64,000 nt of DNA from an uncultured Clostridia bacterium (GTDB lineage Bacteria; Bacillota; Clostridia; TANB77; CAG-465). The notes under the pieces were generated by a model. It had not been told where the DNA came from and ran no database searches. It saw nothing but the letters and a program-made list of their open reading frames with translations. How positions within the stretch are numbered: the first letter of the stretch is position 1; each line of letters opens with the position of its first letter. A program made the translations under genes and the position numbers. The stretch covers positions 1-64,000 of the forward strand of contig CALXEQ010000005.1 of NCBI GenBank assembly GCA_944387375.1. The letters run 5' to 3'. Positions 9,523 to 18,523 of the stretch are shown here, one piece after another.

Positions 9523-11334
9523 TTACTTCAATTTTGCAAGTTCGATTACAATCTGATTTAATTCATACTTTATAATCTCACTTTCATCTTTCGAGATGTT
9601 TTGATCTAGCCTTTTTAATATTTCATCTCGTCTAGCATATAATTTTTCTTTTCTCTTATTCTTCAATACATCCTGAAGTAACTTTTCTTCATACCCTGAA
9701 ATGTCGATATACATTATATCGGTGATTTCCTTTACCATATCTTCATCCTGTATTTTAGATAAGATATCAATTTTATTTATATCATAATTATCCATTAAGG
9801 ATAATATGAAATCAAAAATTTTTTTTACATCTTCATTATCTATATCTGAAGATTTTATATTTTTAACAATCTCTTGTTGTATTGATGGCTTTTTAGAAAG
9901 CAACAAAGCAACAATATATTGTTCTTGTCTTTTTCTTACATTTGTTACTAATTGCATTTTTTTATTTAAAGATTGCATATCAATAATAATATCATTATTA
10001 CTCTTTTTTGATATTCCTCTTTCTACTTCTTTTAAAATAGGTCCTGGACTCATTCCATATTTCTTAGATATTTTATCTATATACATATCTCTTTCTATAT
10101 TATTATCAATTTTAGATAATATATTAGAAACGCCTGTTAAAAATTTTACTTTTGAGTCAAAATTTTCTAAATCTAAATCTTTTTCTAAAATAGATACTTT
10201 AAATTCAACTAAAGATATAGCATTTTCTATGCATTTTTTTAATCTTTCAGCACCATACTTATTTAAATATTCATCTGGATCTTTTACATCATCATGATCT
10301 AATTTTAAAACTTTAACATTTAATCCATGATTTACTAAAATATCAAGCCCTCTCATTGTAGCAGCTTGTCCTGCTCCATCTTGATCATAGCCAATTATTA
10401 CTTTATCTGTATATTTTTTTATAAGTCGTGCTTGATTTTCTGTAAGTGCTGTTCCTAAAGAAGCAACTGCATTAGTAAATCCAAATTTTTGTAATGCTAT
10501 AGCATCCATATATCCTTCAACAATTATTATATTATCTATTTTTTCTCTTTTAGCAAAGTTCATTAAATATAACGTTTTTCCTTTATGATAGATATCATTT
10601 TCTGGAGAATTTACATATTTGGGTATCGTTTTATCTAAAACTTTTTGACTAAAAGCTCTTCCTCCAAAAGCAATTACTCTATCTCTTATATCAAAAATAG
10701 GAAAAATAATTCTTGAATAAAACCTATCATACATTTTCCCATTACTGTTTTCTACAATAATTCCTGAAGCTAGTATTTCTTCTTTTGTATAATTTAATTT
10801 TATTAAATAATCATACAAAGGAATTTTACCAGTTGCATAGCCAATACCAAACTTGTTTATAGTTTTTATATCTAATTTTCTTTTTATTATATAATCTTTA
10901 ACAGGATTAGTTTTTTCTTTTAATAATTCAATAAGATTATTATGATAAAACTTTGCAACTTCTTTATTTATATTAAATACTGCATCTTTTAAATCATTAT
11001 TTTTTGAATTAGATTTATTATAATAATCTTTTACCTCAAATCTACTAGTGTCTATATTTGCTCTTTCGGCAAGCATTTCCACAGCGTCCCAAAAATCAAT
11101 ATTTTCTATTTTCATAATAAAAGATATTACATTTCCACCTTCAGAACATCCAAAACACTTAAATATTTGCTTATCCATAGAAACACAAAAAGATGGCGTT
11201 TTTTCTCTGTGAAATGGGCAAAGCCCCATATAATTTCTTCCACTTTTTTTTAAAACAACATATTCAGATATAACTTCAACTATATCATTTTGTGATATAA
11301 CTTCTTCTATTAAATCACCTGAATAATATGCCAA
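9523..11334 (-). CDS. dnaG: DNA primase
   Basis: 603 residues. The N-terminal zinc finger has CPFHREKTPSF and CFGC (about residues 40-65). The TOPRIM catalytic core shows IIVEGYMDAI and YDQDGAGQAA. The C-terminal third is the helicase-binding region, less conserved. It lays down RNA primers at the replication fork. It is followed directly by rpoD and preceded by a membrane-protein gene 16 bases upstream. Confidence 0.97.
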   Translation of the reverse strand: MAYYSGDLIEEVISQNDIVEVISEYVVLKKSGRNYMGLCPFHREKTPSFCVSMDKQIFKCFGCSEGGNVISFIMKIENIDFWDAVEMLAERANIDTSRFEVKDYYNKSNSKNNDLKDAVFNINKEVAKFYHNNLIELLKEKTNPVKDYIIKRKLDIKTINKFGIGYATGKIPLYDYLIKLNYTKEEILASGIIVENSNGKMYDRFYSRIIFPIFDIRDRVIAFGGRAFSQKVLDKTIPKYVNSPENDIYHKGKTLYLMNFAKREKIDNIIIVEGYMDAIALQKFGFTNAVASLGTALTENQARLIKKYTDKVIIGYDQDGAGQAATMRGLDILVNHGLNVKVLKLDHDDVKDPDEYLNKYGAERLKKCIENAISLVEFKVSILEKDLDLENFDSKVKFLTGVSNILSKIDNNIERDMYIDKISKKYGMSPGPILKEVERGISKKSNNDIIIDMQSLNKKMQLVTNVRKRQEQYIVALLLSKKPSIQQEIVKNIKSSDIDNEDVKKIFDFILSLMDNYDINKIDILSKIQDEDMVKEITDIMYIDISGYEEKLLQDVLKNKRKEKLYARRDEILKRLDQNISKDESEIIKYELNQIVIELAKLK

Positions 11335-11350
11335 TTATTGTCACCTTCCT

Positions 11351-12595
11351 CTATGCTTCTATCATTTTTATTCTTTCTTCTCTATTATAATAAATATTTG
11401 TAGTGTTAACAATACAAATAATCACTAATAACAAAGTAAGCAGTGGTTGATAATACATTATATTAATTTTAAATACAAATAAACTAACAACCAAAGATAT
11501 AAATATTATTTTAAGTAATGTAGACTTTGTATCATATTTTCTGTGTAAAATTACAGATAAAATTTCCATAATAATTATATAAATATAACATAATAAATAA
11601 AATTTAGTTGACATACTAGCAAAGCTATATGCCTGAGTTGTTATATTACTTATACTAGTGTCTACGTTAGTATTAACACCAAATCTTAAATCGTTAACTA
11701 TATTAGTACATACTCCATTTTGGCTAGTAGCAAGTTTATTTACTAATATTCTACCACTAAAATATATACCTAATACTATAATACTAATAATTATTAAAGA
11801 AATTAGAAGTTTGCTAATTCTTATTCTCTCTACTTTATATATAAAATAATTATTTCTTTTTCTTTTTATGGTATTATTAGACTTATTAGACAATTTTAAA
11901 TTTGTACTATCTAAATTTGATGTTATAAATAAAGATAATATTCCTAAAACTATCCATATAAGATAACTATTACCAACTAAAGTACTTGCTCCAATACATA
12001 CTCCTAAAATAATAGCTTGAATTATATATTTTTTATTTTTTATATTTAATTGTTTAAGCTCATCTATAAGTTTTTGCATTATATATATGGCTAATAGCAT
12101 TGTAAGTGATATAAACTTTGAATTTAAGTTCATTGTTTTATCTTCTATTATATTAGGAAGTGTAAATGCGATGAACATTCCCAAAACAGATAAAACATCA
12201 CTTTTTGAAACGTTAAATATAATTCTTTGAACAAGAAAACCTATAAAATAAGTTAAAATAAAATATAAAAATAAAGTATGTTTTGGATATAAATCTATAA
12301 CATTATATATTTTAAAAAAAGTAGAAGCTAGCATAACAAGAATTATATATATATATCTATATGTAGTAGAAACAAATTTTTGTAATTTTAATCTAGATAT
12401 TTTTTCTCTTACATATGTATATAGGGAAACTAATATAAATACTAAGATAAAATATCCAAATTTAACTATATTGCTTGGACCACTTACATCTCCTAATCCC
12501 CTACTAATATATATACAATCTGTTATACCTAAAAATAAAATAAGTGCTACAAAAATTACTACTACTATACTACGTGAAATTTTACTCATACTCAT
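11351..12595 (-). CDS. polytopic membrane protein of unknown function
   Basis: About 414 residues with roughly ten hydrophobic segments, separated by a basic cytoplasmic loop (about 240-260). No family motif is recognisable. I place the start at MSMSKIS, 12 bases inside the longest frame, because AGAGTGG lies at good spacing before that ATG. The gene lies 17 bases after the nucleotidyltransferase gene, which hints at polysaccharide or glycolipid work, but nothing in the sequence proves it. Confidence 0.7.
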   Translation of the reverse strand: MSMSKISRSIVVVIFVALILFLGITDCIYISRGLGDVSGPSNIVKFGYFILVFILVSLYTYVREKISRLKLQKFVSTTYRYIYIILVMLASTFFKIYNVIDLYPKHTLFLYFILTYFIGFLVQRIIFNVSKSDVLSVLGMFIAFTLPNIIEDKTMNLNSKFISLTMLLAIYIMQKLIDELKQLNIKNKKYIIQAIILGVCIGASTLVGNSYLIWIVLGILSLFITSNLDSTNLKLSNKSNNTIKRKRNNYFIYKVERIRISKLLISLIIISIIVLGIYFSGRILVNKLATSQNGVCTNIVNDLRFGVNTNVDTSISNITTQAYSFASMSTKFYLLCYIYIIIMEILSVILHRKYDTKSTLLKIIFISLVVSLFVFKINIMYYQPLLTLLLVIICIVNTTNIYYNREERIKMIEA

Positions 12596-12612
12596 ATTTA
12601 TTACCACTCTAA

Positions 12613-13350
12613 CTATTTTTTATTTTTATATAACTCATTTACATATGCTAAAGAATCATGAGTTCCTACATCATAGCATTCTCCGATAAAAGGAAATGCA
12701 TATACAGGCATTTTTTTATATAAATAAGCAACAAAATTTCCTGGTGCATCTATTTTATTACCTTCTTCTATATATTGTTTGAAAACTGGTAACACATTTT
12801 TAGGATATAAATACTCAGCATATGCCGCATATTTTCCTTTTGGCTTTTCAGGTTTCTCTTCAAATCCTACAATTTGCATTTTTTCATCAGTTTCTACTAC
12901 ACCTAATCTTTTTAAAGTTTCATATTCTTCTTCTTTAACACATACAGCAGGTGTATTTTTTTCTTTTTGAAAATCTACAAAATCTCTTAGTTTAAACGTA
13001 AATAAATTATCTCCTGCAATAACTAATAAATCATCATCAATATTTGCTTTTTCAATAGTAAATTGAATATCACCTATTGCTCCTAGTCTATTTTCATTAT
13101 TAGTTGTATTATCATTAAATACAGTTATTGGTTTTATATTATTTTTCTCATTTGCCCACTTTTCAAAATGTGGTGTATATCTTTTATTTGTAACCAAATA
13201 AATTTCGTCAACCTCATCTAGAGAATTAACTTCATCTACTATATAATCTAATAAAGGTCTATTTCCAACTTCTAGCAATGCTTTTGGAAAATTTTCTGTA
13301 AGCGGAAATAGTCTTGTGGCATAACCAGCACAAAGTAGTAAACATTTCAT
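12613..13350 (-). CDS. sugar-phosphate nucleotidyltransferase
   Basis: About 245 residues of the NTP_transferase fold. The N-terminal pyrophosphorylase loop reads LLLCAGYATRLFPLT with the downstream FPKALL lysine, and VIAGDN carries the metal-binding Asp. The family joins a sugar-1-phosphate to an NTP (dTDP-glucose or GDP-mannose type). The exact sugar cannot be read. The start at MKCLLL fits the AAAGGAGAG site. A GTG nine bases upstream is too close to that site. Confidence 0.85.
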   Translation of the reverse strand: MKCLLLCAGYATRLFPLTENFPKALLEVGNRPLLDYIVDEVNSLDEVDEIYLVTNKRYTPHFEKWANEKNNIKPITVFNDNTTNNENRLGAIGDIQFTIEKANIDDDLLVIAGDNLFTFKLRDFVDFQKEKNTPAVCVKEEEYETLKRLGVVETDEKMQIVGFEEKPEKPKGKYAAYAEYLYPKNVLPVFKQYIEEGNKIDAPGNFVAYLYKKMPVYAFPFIGECYDVGTHDSLAYVNELYKNKK

Positions 13351-13401
13351 ATAATACACTCTCCTTTAAAATAAATACTTGTGTCGTTTTTATACCACGA
13401 T

Positions 13402-13430
13402 ATTATATCATATATAAACATTTTTTTCAA
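13402..13430 (-). promoter_or_regulatory. promoter of the nucleotidyltransferase-dnaG-rpoD group
   Basis: TTGAAA (13425-13430), 17 bases, TATAAT (13402-13407) on the minus strand. With no terminator seen before 7774, this promoter could serve the nucleotidyltransferase, the membrane protein, dnaG and rpoD. Confidence 0.7.
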
Positions 13431-13473
13431 TATATTTAACTTCAATAATATTATTTATTACTTATAGAAAAAA

Positions 13474-13500
13474 ATGTTGCTACCTTACTTGTAGCAACAT
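13474..13500 (-). terminator. terminator after the acidic helical protein gene
   Basis: Arms ATGTTGCTAC and GTAGCAACAT with a 7-base loop are followed on the minus strand by a run of seven T. Confidence 0.9.
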
Positions 13501-13519
13501 TTAAAGCTATAATACAAAA

Positions 13520-14524
13520 TTATACAGATTCTATATCATTAAGTTTTTCTTCAAACTCAGAAATTCTTTGTTCTGTTTCATATTGTTCAATTCTATTTAA
13601 AGCATATAAATATTTTCTTTCTTGAGAAAGTAAAGATTGATATTCTTCATTCCAATCTTCATGATTTTTTAAATTGTTATGAACATCATCTAGTTTATCT
13701 TCAAGTACTGTTTTAATAGGCTCTAAGATATTAGCATCCTTTTCTACTTTTATTCCGTTATCTACCATATATGTAACTATTTCTGCAAATAATCTTTCAC
13801 CTTGTACATTAACTCCCTCATCTGTATTATCATGTAATATGTTTACAACTTTATTTACTTGATCTATTCCTATTTTATCAAATATAGTATCAACTCTTGA
13901 ATCAATAAATTGACCATTTTCTCCAAATACTTCTTGACCTTTTATAAATAAGTCTACATTGTTTTGAATAATTCTAGCTTGTTCAATTGGTAATTCTTCA
14001 GTTGCTATTTTTAAAGCATGTCTGTCATAATATTTTCTAAATGCTGTATTACACATATCCTGTGATTCTGCATATGGTTTAAAATATTGTGCATACTCTC
14101 TTAATACTTCATGTTGAGTTTTATCTCCACTCATATTAACTCTTAATTCATCAATGTTTTCACCAAAATAAGCAGTTACCTTATGATCAATTCCATCTAA
14201 TTGATATACAGGTTGTGATGCAACACTAACATCTGCTGTTTGTGCCATTTCTGGAAATACTCCATTATCTTGTGCAAAAACATCTCCAACTGCTGAATTG
14301 ATATCATTATTTTCTAAAGTAACCTCTGCTGAAACATTTTCAAGTGATACATCTGATGCTTGCACAGGTTCTTCTTTTGGTAATACTTCTCCGTTTTCTT
14401 CTTGAGTACCAGATTTTAACATTAAATAATCTTTCTTTCTTCCAAAAATTTTAGCAAATACATTTTTTACCGAATCAATATCCTCAAGAAACAATTTCCA
14501 TTCATTTTTCCAAAACTCTAACAT
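13520..14524 (-). CDS. hypothetical acidic helical protein with FWxxEW N-terminus
   Basis: About 334 residues, no family recognised. The N-terminus LEFWKNEWKLFLEDIDSVK is followed by a low-complexity acidic linker (about 45-115) and a helical, charged C-terminal half ending in a coiled-coil-like stretch. No signal peptide or membrane segment remains once the start is set at MLEFWK, where AAGAGGTG is well spaced. A longer frame begins upstream but its extra residues have no ribosome binding site. The short gene next door shares the FWxxEW motif. Confidence 0.7.
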   Translation of the reverse strand: MLEFWKNEWKLFLEDIDSVKNVFAKIFGRKKDYLMLKSGTQEENGEVLPKEEPVQASDVSLENVSAEVTLENNDINSAVGDVFAQDNGVFPEMAQTADVSVASQPVYQLDGIDHKVTAYFGENIDELRVNMSGDKTQHEVLREYAQYFKPYAESQDMCNTAFRKYYDRHALKIATEELPIEQARIIQNNVDLFIKGQEVFGENGQFIDSRVDTIFDKIGIDQVNKVVNILHDNTDEGVNVQGERLFAEIVTYMVDNGIKVEKDANILEPIKTVLEDKLDDVHNNLKNHEDWNEEYQSLLSQERKYLYALNRIEQYETEQRISEFEEKLNDIESV

Positions 14525-14707
14525 TAAAAACACCTCTTTTGTACATAATATAACTATCATTATATGTAATTTCATTATATAAAATGCGAAATAAAAAAGC
14601 AATAACAATAATATTTTATTTACATTACATAAAAATTACAAAAGCTATATTTTTTCAAAAAAGGTGTCACTTTTTCTACAATACATACTGTAACAGTTTA
14701 CAATAAT

Positions 14708-14860
14708 TTAGCTAATTTCAAAAATATATTCTAAAAAAGCTTTAAAGTCACTTATCTCTTCTTTTACTCTTTTCCATTCACTTCTCCAAAATGAGTTCAT
14801 ATCACTTTTTTGCTCTATTTCCATAACACTTGGATATAACATTAATATATTTTTCTTCAT
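14708..14860 (-). CDS. 50-residue protein sharing the FWxxEW motif
   Basis: A 50-codon gene beginning MKKNILMLYPS. Its second half, SFWRSEWKRVKEEISDFK, aligns with the N-terminus of the next gene: FW, two residues, EW, an acidic pair, Ile-Ser/Asp, then Lys and a terminal Ile-Phe. GGAGG lies 14 bases and a weaker AGGG lies closer before the ATG. The longer reading frame upstream is AT-rich and lacks a site. The function is unknown. The likeness to its neighbour argues that it is a real gene. Confidence 0.55.
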   Translation of the reverse strand: MKKNILMLYPSVMEIEQKSDMNSFWRSEWKRVKEEISDFKAFLEYIFEIS

Positions 14861-14948
14861 ATTTTTCCCTTTTTCCTCCAAAAGTAATTTTATTATACAA
14901 AAATCCAAGTTTAAATTCAACAACAAAAACATTTCATTTAAGTTACTT

Positions 14949-14965
14949 GTTTTGAATTTCAAAAC
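14949..14965. repeat. 17-base palindrome upstream of the small FWxxEW gene
   Basis: GTTTTGAA and TTCAAAAC flank one central base, about 90 bases before the start of the 50-residue gene. It could be an operator, or a weak stop signal for the rhodanese gene. There is no T-run that would make it a convincing terminator. Confidence 0.4.
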
Positions 14966-15017
14966 TCTAATTCATTAAAAGTGATACCTATTTTATTTTT
15001 CTTTTACATAAATTCAT

Positions 15018-15380
15018 TTACATTTTTATCATATCCTTATATGGAAAATTAGATAAGGAACCATATTCCCATATATATATATTTGTATATCCTAAACTGT
15101 TTAAAATATATATGGCTTCTTTTGTTCTTATACCACTTGAACAATAAATTATAATCGCATTTTTATGCTTATACTCTTCTTCACACATTTTAAGATTATC
15201 TACAGGAATATTTACAGCATTTAAAATATGCATAATGTCATACTCTCTTTTAGTCCTAACATCTATTAATATATTATTACTATCTTCTATTAATTTCTTT
15301 GCTATATCATAATTTACTAAATTATAAATTAAATTTCTACTTGCACATTTGCATCTTCTTCTACCCAAAAAATTAAACAT
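15018..15380 (-). CDS. single-domain rhodanese-like protein
   Basis: 120 residues with the rhodanese fold. ILIDVRTKREYD is the typical DVR segment and IIYCSSGIRTKEA is the catalytic Cys loop. Such proteins carry a persulfide sulfur on the active Cys and pass it to acceptors. A basic CKC-containing N-terminus is present but there is no clear signal peptide. The gene stands alone, so the sulfur partner is unknown. Confidence 0.88.
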   Translation of the reverse strand: MFNFLGRRRCKCASRNLIYNLVNYDIAKKLIEDSNNILIDVRTKREYDIMHILNAVNIPVDNLKMCEEEYKHKNAIIIYCSSGIRTKEAIYILNSLGYTNIYIWEYGSLSNFPYKDMIKM

Positions 15381-15432
15381 AGTTATACCTTCTTTCCTTG
15401 ATATAATCTATGTTTAACTTTATATTTTATGA

Positions 15433-16620
15433 TTATTTAGCTTCAACTACTTCTACTACTGGGTTATTTTCTTGTTTTTTAAAAAGTGATATTATTATTC
15501 CTACTGATATTATAAATATAATAATTGAAATTAAAGTTCCAATATATGGTATGCTTTGTAAAATTTCTAATAATAAAAATGTTGCAATACTAGTTAAAAT
15601 AATATTTGGTCTTATCTTACTTTCACTATATTTTTTCTCAACTAATTTTACTACAAAAGTTCCAACTATTATATTTTTTAACAAAGCAAATATTATAATA
15701 CTTGCTATAGAAAATACTATTGCAGCTATACCTAAATTTAATAATACCATTAATAATATTATTCCAAAGCTTAATACAACTAAAATTCCAACTGTTCCTA
15801 ATACCCCATTTTTTAAAACTGAATTTCCCTGTAATCTTTCACATAATTTAGTTATTCTATCATTTTTAATAAATATCAATATTAATAAAAATATAATTAT
15901 ACTTGTAAGTGTATTACTTGTTATTCTTATTAAATATTGTGTAAAGCTTTCAGATTCTGATTGAATATAGTCTATCTTTGAAGTAGCAATACTCTCATCT
16001 ATAGTTAAAGTTTCATTATTAGTATTAATATTTATGCCATTATTAACTTTAGCATTTTCTCCAAAGTTCAATTGTGTAACATTCATATTTAACTTTCCAT
16101 TAACCACATTATTTATAGTCACATCATTTACACTGCCTAAAATATTTCCACTAATCTTTCCATTTACTTCTAATTTTGGCGAATAACATATAAGATTACC
16201 TTCAACATTTCCATTTTCTCCTATCGTTACTGTACCATTACTATAAACAAATAATGTGTTTTTTACATTAGCGTTTACAACTACATTTCCAGCACAAAAA
16301 ATAACAGCATTTGATATTTCTGAGTTTATTCTTACTGTATCATTGCTATAATACATCTGTAATCCAGTTAAATTGGCATTTACATCAATAGATGATGGAC
16401 TAAAAAATAATCCAAGCTGTGAAATATTATTATCTATTTCCATTCTTTGTTGTGATACTCTCATAAATGGTATATCAAAAGATGATTCATCTTCGCTTAA
16501 TTTATATATTCCATCTGTAGTCTTACTATCAAATATTTCTACTGCAGATACGTGATTACATATTAATATAAAAGTAAACAATACCATTACAAAAGCAATT
16601 GTCAATTTACTCTTTTTCAT
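15433..16620 (-). CDS. exported beta-solenoid (bactofilin-like) protein with C-terminal membrane domain
   Basis: 395 residues. A signal peptide (about 1-26) ends near VSAVE. A periodic Asn/Val-rich segment (about 70-210) of short strands such as VNANVKN, VNGKISGN and INNVVNGKLN follows, resembling the polymer-forming solenoid of bactofilin-type proteins. The C-terminal half holds about four to five transmembrane helices. This order suggests a solenoid outside the membrane, unlike classical cytosolic bactofilins. The function is unknown. A role in envelope or spore-surface scaffolding is only a guess. Confidence 0.65.
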   Translation of the reverse strand: MKKSKLTIAFVMVLFTFILICNHVSAVEIFDSKTTDGIYKLSEDESSFDIPFMRVSQQRMEIDNNISQLGLFFSPSSIDVNANLTGLQMYYSNDTVRINSEISNAVIFCAGNVVVNANVKNTLFVYSNGTVTIGENGNVEGNLICYSPKLEVNGKISGNILGSVNDVTINNVVNGKLNMNVTQLNFGENAKVNNGININTNNETLTIDESIATSKIDYIQSESESFTQYLIRITSNTLTSIIIFLLILIFIKNDRITKLCERLQGNSVLKNGVLGTVGILVVLSFGIILLMVLLNLGIAAIVFSIASIIIFALLKNIIVGTFVVKLVEKKYSESKIRPNIILTSIATFLLLEILQSIPYIGTLISIIIFIISVGIIISLFKKQENNPVVEVVEAK

Positions 16621-16676
16621 TCTTATTCCCCCTAATACAAATATTTTATACTAACTTTATACAAAAATCAATATGT

Positions 16677-17561
16677 CTACATTGCTTCATTTATACTTTG
16701 AGATATTATATCTGACATTATTTCAATAAGTTCGTCAATATCTTTAGGAGTTACTATATAGTTTTCTGTGTCTAAAATTTGTGCTATCTTTTGATATCTT
16801 TCATTTCTTTCATCAGTAGCATTCTCTATTTTATTAAGTGCATCGTTAGTTATAGTTGCCATATCAACAACCATAGGTACGCCAATTGAAATTACTTTAG
16901 CATTTGTAGTCTCTTCATCAATTTGTGTATTAATTCCTGTTATACCAGATCCTGGTGTAATTCCAGTATTGCTTATTTGTATAGACGCTCCAACTCTTTT
17001 GATAGATTTTGACATCAAACTATCTATAACAATAACATATTTAGGATTTACTATTTTTGAAACTGATGATATTATCTCGGATGTTTGTATTCCAGTATTT
17101 CCCATAACACCTGGACAAATAGCACTAACTTCTCTTGTATCTTCGGATAATATATCTTTTGTTAGTTTCAAAATATGTCTTGTAACATCTATTCCTTTTA
17201 CAACTTTTGAGCCAAGTGCATCAGGAGTTACATACATATTTCCAAGTCCTACTACAAGAACAGATTCTTTTCCTTGAGAAATAAGCTCTTTTATATACTC
17301 TTTTAATTTATCTATAACTTTTTGTCTGTCATCTAAAAATTTAATATTCTCCATTTCAAATGTTATATACTTTCCTATTTTCTTATCTATAGCATTTGCT
17401 CCATTTTCATTTTTAACTTCTACTTGAGTTATTTTAAATTCATCATATTTCTGTTCATTTATCTCTATTCCATCAATAGAGCTCATATTATTTATTACTT
17501 TATATTCATCTACTCTTTCATCTGCCATATCTGTATTGTAACTATACTTTTTTTCATTCAT
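16677..17561 (-). CDS. gpr: germination protease GPR
   Basis: About 294 residues of peptidase family A25. GPR degrades small acid-soluble spore proteins at germination and is made in the forespore as a zymogen. Hallmarks are the N-terminal NTDMADE propeptide region, VVGLGN, the CPGVMGNTGIQT loop, VIVIDSL and GITPGSG. The start at MNEKKYS is set by AGAGGTG 7 bases upstream. An earlier in-frame Met has no site. The ribosome binding site lies in a long inverted repeat (17562-17605) that fills the gap to holA. Confidence 0.95.
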   Translation of the reverse strand: MNEKKYSYNTDMADERVDEYKVINNMSSIDGIEINEQKYDEFKITQVEVKNENGANAIDKKIGKYITFEMENIKFLDDRQKVIDKLKEYIKELISQGKESVLVVGLGNMYVTPDALGSKVVKGIDVTRHILKLTKDILSEDTREVSAICPGVMGNTGIQTSEIISSVSKIVNPKYVIVIDSLMSKSIKRVGASIQISNTGITPGSGITGINTQIDEETTNAKVISIGVPMVVDMATITNDALNKIENATDERNERYQKIAQILDTENYIVTPKDIDELIEIMSDIISQSINEAM

Positions 17562-17605
17562 AAAACACACCTCTATATACAATTATGTATATATTGGTGT
17601 GTTTT
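17562..17605 (-). promoter_or_regulatory. inverted repeat sequestering the gpr ribosome binding site
   Basis: Between the holA stop and the gpr ATG, minus-strand AAAACACACC, two bases, TATATACA, a 4-base loop, TGTATATA, two bases, GGTGTGTTTT can fold into a stem of 10 plus 8 pairs with one internal mismatch. The gpr ribosome binding site (AGAGGTG) is in the 3' arm and the hairpin abuts the ATG. Only four T follow, so it is a poor terminator. Confidence 0.75.
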
Positions 17606-18513
17606 TATAACATACAAATTATTTTTTTTAATCCTATTTCAAAATCCATATCTCCGTTTTTTGTTTTTTGATCATATTCATCAAATGCATATATTATATT
17701 TTTTAGCTCATTTACACTATATTTATTACATGAAACGCTCAGTTTTTTTACTACAAACGGATGAATAGCAAGAACAGATGCAATATTATTTTCTCCTTTT
17801 TCCTTTAATAGTTTTATCATTAACAATTGTTTATATTGTTTATATAACATTATATATATTTTAACTATTGATTCTTTTTGCTTTAATAGAGAATCTAATA
17901 AAAAAATAGCTTCCTTCTTTTTTTTATTAACTATATTATCTAACAAATCAAAAATTTTAGCATTTAAAGTTTTGGAACATACTTTATCTATCATATCTTT
18001 TGTTATTGTATCACTTGTATCACAATAAATTACTAATTTTTGAAGCTCGTTAATATTATTTGTTTTATCATTACCACATACACTTTGCATATACTGTGCA
18101 TCATCATAAGATATATTTAATTTATATCTTTTTAATAAATCTATTATGTACTGAGTCATCTTAGCATCATCTAAATGCTTAAACTCAATGCATTCAGCAA
18201 TTTTAGATATAAACTTGTATTCACTTGTTCTTTTATCTACATTATCTTCTATTATAATTACCTTTATATCTTGATCTAAATCTTTTAGAATATTTACATC
18301 AAATTTTAAATTTGTATCTTTTATTATTATTAATTTTTCACTTCCAAAAAAAGTTACTCCTTGAGTTACACTTTCAAGCTCGTCAAGATTATCGTTAGTT
18401 ATATAAAATAGATTAACACCTATCTCTAAATTTTGAAACTCTTTTTTTATTTTTTCTACTCTTTGATCTAGATCATATTTTTCTTCTCCATATAACAAAT
18501 ATATATTACTCAT
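17605..18513 (-). CDS. holA: DNA polymerase III delta subunit
   Basis: 302 residues beginning SNIYLLYGEEKYDLDQRVEKI, the start of HolA. The protein has the clamp-loader layout, with an AAA-like N-terminal half and a helical C-terminal collar domain (YKQLLMIKLLKE and the DMDFEIGLKK end). It opens the beta sliding clamp. It lies 10 bases after trmFO. Clamp-loader delta is poorly conserved in sequence, but the N-terminus is characteristic. Confidence 0.9.
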   Translation of the reverse strand: MSNIYLLYGEEKYDLDQRVEKIKKEFQNLEIGVNLFYITNDNLDELESVTQGVTFFGSEKLIIIKDTNLKFDVNILKDLDQDIKVIIIEDNVDKRTSEYKFISKIAECIEFKHLDDAKMTQYIIDLLKRYKLNISYDDAQYMQSVCGNDKTNNINELQKLVIYCDTSDTITKDMIDKVCSKTLNAKIFDLLDNIVNKKKKEAIFLLDSLLKQKESIVKIYIMLYKQYKQLLMIKLLKEKGENNIASVLAIHPFVVKKLSVSCNKYSVNELKNIIYAFDEYDQKTKNGDMDFEIGLKKIICML

Positions 18514-18523
18514 ATTTAAACTC

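Noticed and set aside
14657..14682. Terminator after the 50-residue gene
   Set aside because: The possible stem is mainly A-T pairs with mismatches near the loop. It is not strong enough to list as a feature.
15410..15964. A 184-codon plus-strand frame antisense to the solenoid protein gene
   Set aside because: Antisense to membrane-helix codons, composed mostly of Ile and Asn, with no site before it.
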